DNA of 6,961 bases from Eudoraea sp. GTDB lineage: Bacteria > Bacteroidota > Bacteroidia > Flavobacteriales > Flavobacteriaceae. The notes under the pieces were generated by a model. The model was not told the DNA's origin. It saw only the letters and a list, made by a program, of their open reading frames with translations, and made no database searches. The translations under genes and the position numbers were made by a program. Location of the stretch: positions 1-6,961 of the forward strand of contig JABDRK010000152.1 of NCBI GenBank assembly GCA_013041785.1, written 5' to 3'. Below are positions 1 through 5,122 of the stretch, one piece after another; positions within the stretch are counted from its first letter, which is position 1; every line of letters starts with the position of its first letter.

Positions 1-16
1 TACCTTTCAGTTTCAT
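1..16 (-). CDS. ExbD/TolR-family biopolymer transport protein, first 5 codons only
   Basis: Only the first five codons are inside the window, reading leftward from the ATG at 16-14: Met-Lys-Leu-Lys-Gly, plus one base of the next codon. The call rests on context. This start lies 9 bases after the stop of the ExbB-like gene, and in Bacteroidota ExbB is usually followed directly by ExbD, whose N terminus is commonly a short basic stretch of the MxLxGR type before a single membrane helix. ExbD would be the periplasm-facing partner that forms the proton-driven motor with ExbB and TonB. The sequence fits this but is far too short to prove it; any other small downstream gene remains possible. Confidence 0.6.
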
Positions 17-25
17 CTGCTGGGA

Positions 26-718
26 TTAAACCGGTTCGTTTAATAAATCCAGGAATTCCACCGCATTGGCTTCCATCTTGTGGACTACCTTATCCGTACG
101 GTTCACCAAATGGTTATAGCCCATATAAGCAATAATACCCACTACCAAACCGGCAACTGTGGTAGTCATTGCCGTGTAGATCCCTGAGGCCAGAGCCCCC
201 ATTTCCGCCTGTCCCCCACTGCTCGCCATTTGATGGAAGGCCAGGATCATCCCGATAACCGTTCCCAGAAAACCAATCATGGGAGCTGCTCCGGCTATGG
301 TCGCCAGGATGTTAACGTTTTTCTCAAGTTTATATACTTCCAGGGTACCCGCATTCTCTATGGCCGTATTGATATCGTCTAACGGCTTCCCGATACGAGA
401 AACCCCTTTTTCCGTGAGGCGCGCTACAGGTGAATTGGTTTGGGCACATAAGATTTTGGCAGCCTCGAGCTTACCATTCATCACATGGTCCCGGATCTGA
501 TTCATGAAGTTCTTGTCGATACTGGAAGCCGCTTTGATGGCAAGAAGCCTTTCAAAATAAATGTACATGGCTACCGCCAACATGGCAAAAAGTACAGAAA
601 TAATAAGGATACTCCCTGTGCCCCCACTTACGATCAGATCAATTACAGAAAGTGTTTTTTCCTCTGAAATCACCTCCCCTGCTTGTGTCTCGTCCACAAG
701 ATCCTGGAATAAAAACAT
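26..718 (-). CDS. exbB: MotA/TolQ/ExbB-family proton channel protein
   Basis: This 230-residue inner-membrane protein would form the proton channel of a TonB- or Tol-type motor that uses the proton gradient to energise outer-membrane processes. Three hydrophobic segments are visible at about residues 35-54, 134-160 and 176-201, with a long cytoplasmic region (about 57-132) between the first and second, which is the ExbB/TolQ plan. The family signature lies at 145-158 (APMIGFLGTVIGMI), followed by a Thr-rich third helix (IYTAMTTTVAG, 180-190) of the kind that lines the ion path. The first 30 residues are an acidic N-terminal extension before helix 1. The start at 718 is the only suitable ATG ahead of helix 1. 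It lies 50 bases after nhaD with no obvious own promoter, and an ExbD-like start follows within 9 bases. ExbB is preferred over TolQ because of general Bacteroidota context; sequence alone does not separate them. Confidence 0.93.
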   Translation of the reverse strand: MFLFQDLVDETQAGEVISEEKTLSVIDLIVSGGTGSILIISVLFAMLAVAMYIYFERLLAIKAASSIDKNFMNQIRDHVMNGKLEAAKILCAQTNSPVARLTEKGVSRIGKPLDDINTAIENAGTLEVYKLEKNVNILATIAGAAPMIGFLGTVIGMILAFHQMASSGGQAEMGALASGIYTAMTTTVAGLVVGIIAYMGYNHLVNRTDKVVHKMEANAVEFLDLLNEPV

Positions 719-768
719 AGATTTTTTTCATTTACAATTGCCCCTATAACGGCATATTGGGTATAAAA

Positions 769-2103
769 TTATGCGTAAATCACAAAATCACGCAATAAAA
801 TAAATACTATTGCCCCTGCCAGGAATCCGGCAAGTGCAAGGAAGGATATTTTCCGAAGGTACCAGAAGAAATCGATCTTCTCCATGCCCATGGCTACAAC
901 CCCTGCCGCGGATCCTATGATCAGCATACTTCCGCCCGTACCGGCAGAGTATGCGATAAAATGCCATAGCGGACTATCCATAGGCTGTGAGAACATACCC
1001 ATACTTGCTGCAACAAGGGGTACATTATCGATTACTGCAGAGCCAATCCCAAGTAACATTACCACGATATCTGTATTAGGTATGGCCTGGTTGAGGCTTT
1101 CCGCATAGTGAAAAAGGTAACCCAATGATTCCAGGGCAGCCACGGCCAAAAGAATCCCAAGGAAGAACAAAATACTGGGAAGCTCAATTTTTGATAAAGA
1201 CTTGTGTACCGGACTGTGATGGGAGGCAGCATCGCTTTCCCCATCCACGGTGGTTATACTGATCTTCGAATTACTGTATAACTCAGCAAAGGCCGCTACT
1301 ACGGCTAGTGAGAGCATCATCCCCACATAGGGTGGCAAATGCGTGATAGTTTTAAAAAAAGGCACAAATACAATAGATCCCAGACCCAGGTAAAGCATGA
1401 CGGGGCCAAACTTGGATTTTGGTTTTTCAATATCCTCTATTTCCGTTTGTATGTCGCCCTTGAAAGCCTTGAAATTCTGTGCGATAAAGGTAGGGACCAC
1501 CGTGCATACGATCGAAGGCAGGAGTACATTGACCACCAGCTGGGAAGCAGACACTTTGTCTGCAATCCAAAGCATGGTTGTAGTTACATCCCCTATGGGC
1601 GACCAGGCACCCCCGGCATTGGCGTTGATAATAATCAGGCCCGCAAACCACAAACGTGTTTCCCGGTCTCTTATAACCTTCTGCAGGATGGTTACCAGTA
1701 CAATTGTTGCTGTCAGGTTATCAATTATGGCCGACAGGATAAATGCCAAAATGGAAAACAGCCAAAGGAGTTTTTTCTTACTCTTTGTTTTTATATACCC
1801 TTTTATGGTAGCAAATCCATCAAAATAGTCGATGATTTCAACAATTGTCATTGCCCCGAGGAGGAAAACCAGGATTTCGGCCGTTTTTCCAAGGTGATGC
1901 AAGAGCATTTCATCCAGATGTGAAGGCTCCAATTCCTTAAGCTCGGCATTTACCTCAAATACCGGCATATGTGCCAGGGCAATTATTGCCCATAAAATGG
2001 CCATCATGGCCAGTGCAGGAATGAGTTTATCTATCCGGAGGTTGTGTTCCAGCGTTATGGCGAGGTACCCCACTAAGAAAACAATAATAATAATGGTTTC
2101 CAT
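769..2103 (-). CDS. nhaD: Na+/H+ antiporter of the NhaD type
   Basis: This 444-residue inner-membrane protein belongs to the ion transporter (IT) superfamily. NhaD proteins export Na+ or Li+ in exchange for protons and help with salt and alkaline pH balance. Hydrophobic segments run along the whole length. Two matching motifs in opposite halves mark the inverted-repeat fold: SAIIDNLT at 124-131 and SAVIDNVPL at 355-363, each placing an Asp-Asn pair in the membrane. Other conserved stretches are NAGGAWSPIGDVTTTM (162-177) and AGTGGSMLIIGSAAG (387-401). Length is close to that of other NhaD proteins. A soluble loop at about 281-303 contains three histidines (295, 296, 300); a role in pH sensing is only a guess. 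The start at 2103 precedes the first membrane helix directly. The gene follows the amino-acid dehydrogenase by 16 bases, so the two are very likely co-transcribed. Confidence 0.95.
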   Translation of the reverse strand: METIIIIVFLVGYLAITLEHNLRIDKLIPALAMMAILWAIIALAHMPVFEVNAELKELEPSHLDEMLLHHLGKTAEILVFLLGAMTIVEIIDYFDGFATIKGYIKTKSKKKLLWLFSILAFILSAIIDNLTATIVLVTILQKVIRDRETRLWFAGLIIINANAGGAWSPIGDVTTTMLWIADKVSASQLVVNVLLPSIVCTVVPTFIAQNFKAFKGDIQTEIEDIEKPKSKFGPVMLYLGLGSIVFVPFFKTITHLPPYVGMMLSLAVVAAFAELYSNSKISITTVDGESDAASHHSPVHKSLSKIELPSILFFLGILLAVAALESLGYLFHYAESLNQAIPNTDIVVMLLGIGSAVIDNVPLVAASMGMFSQPMDSPLWHFIAYSAGTGGSMLIIGSAAGVVAMGMEKIDFFWYLRKISFLALAGFLAGAIVFILLRDFVIYA

Positions 2104-2119
2104 ATCGGTTGGTTTAGTT

Positions 2120-3352
2120 TTATATAAGTTGTTTTAAGGCTATTTCAAAGGCGGTATTACTCAGCCCTTTTTTCGACGCATTTTGCTTAAAGATATTCAA
2201 AATTGCTTTTCTAATAGTATCTGAAGTATCATTAAATATTTTTTCATCCTCCATCTCCACACGGCCTTCCATGAAATAGGCAAATACACGGGCCATCCCA
2301 CAGTTGGAGATAAAATCCGGGATCAGGCTGATGCGTTCATCCGTGTATTCCATAATGGGTCCAAAAAAGATTTCCTTATCTGCAAAAGGCACATTGGCCC
2401 CACAGGAGATCACCTCAAGGCCTGTATCAATCATTTTAGATATTTGTTCCTGGGTAATCAGCCGGGAAGCTGCACAGGGAGCAAAAACTTCCGTGGGAAG
2501 ACTCCAGATGCGTTCGTTCATTTCTTCAAAGGGAATCAACAGATCCGCATCTGCAATCAATGTATTGTCTTTTTTGTGCAGGAAAAATGTTTTGATTTCC
2601 TCAAAACTAAATCCTTCTTCCTTAATCACACCCCCAACCCTGTCAATTACTCCTACAATTCTGGCTCCCATTTGGGCAAGGTAGAAGGCTGCGGCAGACC
2701 CTACGTTACCAAATCCCTGAACCACTGCTTTTTTGCCTATTACAGTTCCTCCATAGATATCGTAATAATGCCGGATGGCCTCTGCCACTCCAAAACCGGT
2801 AATCATATCCGCAACGGTATATTTCTCGCTGATATCAGGTGAATAGTGGGGATCTTCCAATACCTTCTTAACCCCCATGCGCAGCTGCCCGATACGATTG
2901 ATCTTGTCTGCTTCGGTAGGCTTAAAATGTCCGTTGAATACCCCTTCCTGAGGATGCCACACTCCTGCTTCCTCTGTAATTGGTATCACCTCATGGATCT
3001 CGTCCACATTGAGATCTCCTCCTGTACCGTAATAACTTTTCAATAGGGGTGCCACAGCATTATACCATCTTTCCAGCACTCCTTTTTTTCGGGGATCATG
3101 CGGATTGAAATTAATTCCTGACTTTGCACCCCCTATCGGAGGTCCGGATACGGTAAACTTCACTTCCATGGTTTTGGCCAGGGATAGTACTTCATTCATG
3201 TCTAGCCCTTCCCGCATGCGTGTACCACCTCCTGCTGCACCTCCGCGCAGGGAATTTATAACCGTCCAGCCTTCAGCCTCTGTCTTGGAATCCTTCCAGT
3301 TAAAAACGATTTCCGGGGGTTTGTTTTCGTATTGTTTTAAAAGATCTTTCAT
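2120..3352 (-). CDS. Glu/Leu/Phe/Val-family amino-acid dehydrogenase
   Basis: This 410-residue cytoplasmic enzyme should catalyse NAD(P)-dependent reversible oxidative deamination of an amino acid to a 2-oxo acid and ammonia. The substrate-binding domain comes first: Gly-rich GGAAGGGTRMR at 37-47, Lys65, then PIGGAKSGI at 72-80 with the catalytic-type Lys77, and GTGGDLNVDE at 109-118 with a likely catalytic Asp113. The Rossmann domain carries GFGNVG at 213-218 and an acidic residue (Asp237) at the end of the next strand, which leans toward NAD. APCAAS (291-296) and CGANVPF (317-323) follow. An in-frame ATG 14 codons upstream (3394) exists, but I chose 3352: the family usually begins close to a MKDLLxxYENK-like sequence, and AGGTAA sits just upstream of 3352. 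The Lys that binds the glutamate side-chain carboxylate in classical GDH appears to be Gly41, so the substrate may not be glutamate. First gene of the leftward operon. Confidence 0.9.
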   Translation of the reverse strand: MKDLLKQYENKPPEIVFNWKDSKTEAEGWTVINSLRGGAAGGGTRMREGLDMNEVLSLAKTMEVKFTVSGPPIGGAKSGINFNPHDPRKKGVLERWYNAVAPLLKSYYGTGGDLNVDEIHEVIPITEEAGVWHPQEGVFNGHFKPTEADKINRIGQLRMGVKKVLEDPHYSPDISEKYTVADMITGFGVAEAIRHYYDIYGGTVIGKKAVVQGFGNVGSAAAFYLAQMGARIVGVIDRVGGVIKEEGFSFEEIKTFFLHKKDNTLIADADLLIPFEEMNERIWSLPTEVFAPCAASRLITQEQISKMIDTGLEVISCGANVPFADKEIFFGPIMEYTDERISLIPDFISNCGMARVFAYFMEGRVEMEDEKIFNDTSDTIRKAILNIFKQNASKKGLSNTAFEIALKQLI

Positions 3353-3359
3353 ATTAGTT

Positions 3360-3466
3360 ACCTGTAAATTATTTAGACAATTTTTGAAATACAATGGGTG
3401 GGATCCATTGGTTTGGTCTCGATAAAATAAGCCCCGCAGGGCTAATGTTGTTTCATATTTACAGGT
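3360..3466 (-). promoter_or_regulatory. Possible structured leader RNA of the amino-acid dehydrogenase mRNA
   Basis: In the leftward transcript, ACCTGTAAAT (3466-3457) is perfectly complementary to ATTTACAGGT (3369-3360), a 10-bp pairing that would enclose 87 bases. Two small hairpins lie inside: AGCCC/GGGCT with a 4-base loop (3443-3430) and CAATGG/CCATTG with a 7-base loop (3410-3392). Together they would make a branched element. The 3' arm of the outer helix includes the AGG that could serve as ribosome-binding site, 8 bases before the ATG at 3352, so pairing could hide it. The complementarity is seen directly; folding and regulation are inference. A DNA operator with two half-sites, or chance, are alternatives. 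Confidence 0.4.
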
Positions 3467-3493
3467 TTAACGCACTAAAACTGGCGCCAAAGA

Positions 3494-3523
3494 CAAATAT
3501 AAAAAAATGGCCTTGGTTTGAAA
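3494..3523 (-). promoter_or_regulatory. Possible Bacteroidota promoter for the leftward operon
   Basis: Read leftward, TATATTTG (3501-3494) is an exact match to the Bacteroidota -7 element TAnnTTTG. A weaker -33 element, TTTC (3523-3520), lies 18 bases upstream, against a TTTG consensus. Transcription would begin near 3487, giving a 5' leader of about 135 bases before the ATG at 3352. No other good TAnnTTTG match lies closer to the gene on this strand. Confidence 0.45.
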
Positions 3524-3603
3524 GCTTTGACTGTTACAATGTTGAGGGTTTTAAAATACTTAACGACCACTATTTTAATTATTCTCAAATTATCATTGTA
3601 ATC

Positions 3604-3635
3604 ATTGAATAATATCTAACCAGATCTTATCTTTG
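3604..3635 (+). promoter_or_regulatory. Bacteroidota-type promoter of the acyl-CoA dehydrogenase gene
   Basis: TATCTTTG at 3628-3635 matches the -7 consensus TAnnTTTG exactly, and ATTG at 3604-3607 lies 20 bases upstream as the -33 element, within the known spacing range. Transcription should start near 3642, leaving a leader of about 20 bases before the ATG at 3663. There is no Shine-Dalgarno sequence in that A/T-rich leader, which is normal for this phylum. Confidence 0.65.
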
Positions 3636-3662
3636 TACATGTTTTTTATCAAATTCTTATAA

Positions 3663-4805
3663 ATGGATTTCACCCTAACTGAGGAGCATCTCATGATACA
3701 GCAAGCTGCCCGCGACTTTGCGCAGCAGGAATTATTACCCGGAGTAATTGAAAGAGACGAGGAACAACGTTTTCCGTCAGAAGCCGTTGGCAAAATGGCT
3801 GAACTGGGCTTTATGGGCATGATGGTAGATCCTGAATACGGGGGTAGCGGGCTGGACACGCTTTCCTATGTGATCGCCATGGAGGAGCTTTCTAAGATAG
3901 ATGCATCTGCCTCGGTGGTGGTATCCGTGAATAATTCCCTGGTTTGTTGGGGACTGGAAACCTATGGCACAGAGGAACAAAAACAGAAATACCTGACCCG
4001 TCTGGCAACCGGTGAGCTCCTTGGAGCTTTTTGCCTTTCAGAACCCGAGGCAGGAAGTGATGCTACCTCACAAAAAACTACAGCTATAGACAAGGGCGAC
4101 CATTATATCCTTAATGGAACCAAAAACTGGATTACCAATGGGAATTCTGCTGATATTTACCTGGTCATGGCACAAACCGATGTTGAGAAAGGCCACAAGG
4201 GCATCAACGCATTAATTGTAGAAAAAGGGATGTCAGGTTTTGAGATAGGCCCAAAAGAGAACAAACTGGGGATACGGGGAAGTGACACACATTCTTTGCT
4301 CTTCAATGATGTGAAGGTTCCCAAAGAAAACCGTATAGGAAAAGACGGTTTTGGTTTTAAGTTTGCCATGAAAACACTGGCCGGAGGTCGGATTGGCATT
4401 GCTGCACAGGCGCTCGGTATAGCGGCAGGGGCTTATGAGCTTGCCCTAAAATATTCCAAAGAGCGCAAGGCCTTTGGCAAAGAAATCAGCAGACATCAGG
4501 CCATTGCTTTTAAGCTGGCTGATATGCATACCCAGATAGAAGCAGCCCGACATATGGTATACAAAGCTGCATGGGACAAGGACCATGGGGAAAACTATGA
4601 CCTTTCAGGAGCCATGGCAAAACTCTATGCCTCAGAAGTTGCTATGTCAGCTACGGTGGAAGCCGTACAAATCCATGGAGGCAATGGGTATGTAAAAGAG
4701 TACCACGTAGAACGATTGATGCGGGATGCTAAAATTACCCAGATCTACGAAGGAACTTCGGAAATACAGAAAATTGTGATTTCCCGTAGCATTCTCAGTG
4801 ATTAG
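3663..4805 (+). CDS. Acyl-CoA dehydrogenase (short-chain/butyryl-CoA type)
   Basis: This 380-residue cytoplasmic flavoenzyme should oxidise an acyl-CoA to the trans-2-enoyl-CoA using FAD, passing electrons to electron-transfer flavoprotein. Length and domain order are standard: N-terminal helical domain (about 5-118), middle beta domain (about 122-217) and C-terminal helical domain (about 228-378). Both family signatures are present: CLSEPEAGSD at 124-133 and QIHGGNGY...R...D at 336-355. The catalytic base is Glu363 in IYEGTSEIQ. Its position matches short/medium-chain and 2-methyl-branched enzymes and argues against isovaleryl-CoA dehydrogenase, whose base lies elsewhere. Chain-length preference cannot be read by eye. 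The gene has its own promoter and terminator, so it appears to be a single-gene unit. It is divergent from the amino-acid dehydrogenase, which would fit branched-chain amino-acid breakdown, but fatty-acid oxidation is equally possible. Confidence 0.95.
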   Translation: MDFTLTEEHLMIQQAARDFAQQELLPGVIERDEEQRFPSEAVGKMAELGFMGMMVDPEYGGSGLDTLSYVIAMEELSKIDASASVVVSVNNSLVCWGLETYGTEEQKQKYLTRLATGELLGAFCLSEPEAGSDATSQKTTAIDKGDHYILNGTKNWITNGNSADIYLVMAQTDVEKGHKGINALIVEKGMSGFEIGPKENKLGIRGSDTHSLLFNDVKVPKENRIGKDGFGFKFAMKTLAGGRIGIAAQALGIAAGAYELALKYSKERKAFGKEISRHQAIAFKLADMHTQIEAARHMVYKAAWDKDHGENYDLSGAMAKLYASEVAMSATVEAVQIHGGNGYVKEYHVERLMRDAKITQIYEGTSEIQKIVISRSILSD

Positions 4806-4838
4806 TTATTGGCATTTAAGGTCTGTAAAGAAGATTCA

Positions 4839-4887
4839 GGGGGGTTACTAACTGAAATAATAGTTAGACCTTCCCTTTTTTTGTTTT
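4839..4887 (+). terminator. Intrinsic terminator after the acyl-CoA dehydrogenase gene
   Basis: The core stem is CTAACT (4848-4853) with AGTTAG (4862-4867) around an 8-base loop. It is extended by GGT (4843-4845) with ACC (4868-4870) across a two-base bulge, and perhaps by GGG with CCC further out. Seven Ts follow directly (4876-4882), then a G and four more Ts. It begins 33 bases after the stop codon, as expected of a Rho-independent terminator. Confidence 0.8.
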
Positions 4888-4978
4888 GACAGGGGGCAAA
4901 TAATTCATGTTTCAACTCTGACTTCCCTTACCCCTGTAAAATGTTTCCCATGGGTATTTACCTGGTCTTTCTTTGAGG

Positions 4979-5020
4979 ATTATGCAATTCAACCACCTCC
5001 TTTTTTTCAAATTGCATAAT
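4979..5020 (+). repeat. Perfect 11-bp inverted repeat upstream of gltB
   Basis: ATTATGCAATT (4979-4989) and AATTGCATAAT (5010-5020) are exact reverse complements separated by 20 bases. The T-run lies in the spacer, not after the stem, so this is not an ordinary intrinsic terminator. The spacer contains CCACCTCCTTT, which resembles the 3' end of 16S rRNA. It may be a protein-binding operator for gltB or a hairpin in its leader RNA; both are inference. The repeat itself is certain. Confidence 0.7.
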
Positions 5021-5032
5021 ATTTAACATTTA

Positions 5033-5063
5033 ATTGAATATGTTGAATTTCTTATAGCTTTTG
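5033..5063 (+). promoter_or_regulatory. Weak candidate promoter of gltB
   Basis: ATTG (5033-5036) lies 18 bases before TAGCTTTTG (5055-5063), which resembles the Bacteroidota -7 element TAnnTTTG but with one extra base. Transcription would start near 5070, about 53 bases before the gltB ATG. A second near-match, TACTTTAG at 5098-5105, has no -33 partner. A promoter further upstream, before the inverted repeat, is also possible. Confidence 0.3.
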
Positions 5064-5122
5064 TTTAAATACATAACATAATTTCTAAGCAATACGATAC
5101 TTTAGCGAAAATATCGCAGCCT

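Larger units (their letters stand above)
3353..3662. other. Divergent intergenic region between the two dehydrogenase genes
   Basis: These 310 bases separate divergent genes. I see no convincing gene: the small reading frames here have no family resemblance. The right part (3596-3635) holds the promoter of the acyl-CoA dehydrogenase and two copies of ATCATTG nine bases apart. The middle (3494-3523) holds a possible leftward promoter. The left part (3360-3466) holds nested inverted repeats that would lie in the 5' leader of the amino-acid dehydrogenase mRNA. An 8-bp palindrome, TGGCGCCA, is at 3482-3489. Confidence 0.8.
4806..5122. other. Intergenic region between the acyl-CoA dehydrogenase gene and gltB
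   Basis: This 317-base stretch shows no convincing gene. It holds, in order, the terminator of the upstream gene (4839-4887), a 7-bp inverted repeat ACAGGGG/CCCCTGT (4889-4895 and 4931-4937), an 11-bp inverted repeat (4979-5020), and a weak promoter-like sequence for gltB (5033-5063). The last 60 bases before gltB are A/T-rich with no Shine-Dalgarno sequence. Confidence 0.8.

Noticed and set aside
1339..1923. Rightward open frame of 194 codons opposite nhaD
   Set aside because: It lies wholly inside nhaD on the opposite strand; its translation is rich in Cys, His and Tyr with no recognisable domain, as expected of a shadow frame.
3353..3394. Upstream in-frame start adding 14 residues to the amino-acid dehydrogenase
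   Set aside because: The added residues do not look like the family, and the AGGTAA ahead of 3352 plus the usual N-terminal sequence favour the internal start.
3430..3443. AGCCC/GGGCT hairpin read as an intrinsic terminator of the leftward transcript
   Set aside because: The stem is only 5 bp and the following TATTTTATC is not a clean T-run, so termination is unlikely; it is kept only as part of the possible leader structure.
4947..4954. CCCATGGG palindrome
   Set aside because: A single 8-bp palindrome with no conserved neighbours or promoter overlap; easily chance.
4941..4976. Eleven-codon frame (MFPMGIYLVFL) ending three bases before the 11-bp inverted repeat, a possible leader peptide
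   Set aside because: It has no ribosome-binding site, no run of regulatory codons such as Glu or Gln, and no attenuator-type T-run after the following stem.
5040..5057. Five-codon frame ATG...TAG in the gltB leader
   Set aside because: It is too short to support and is expected by chance in A/T-rich DNA; no translation signal is visible.
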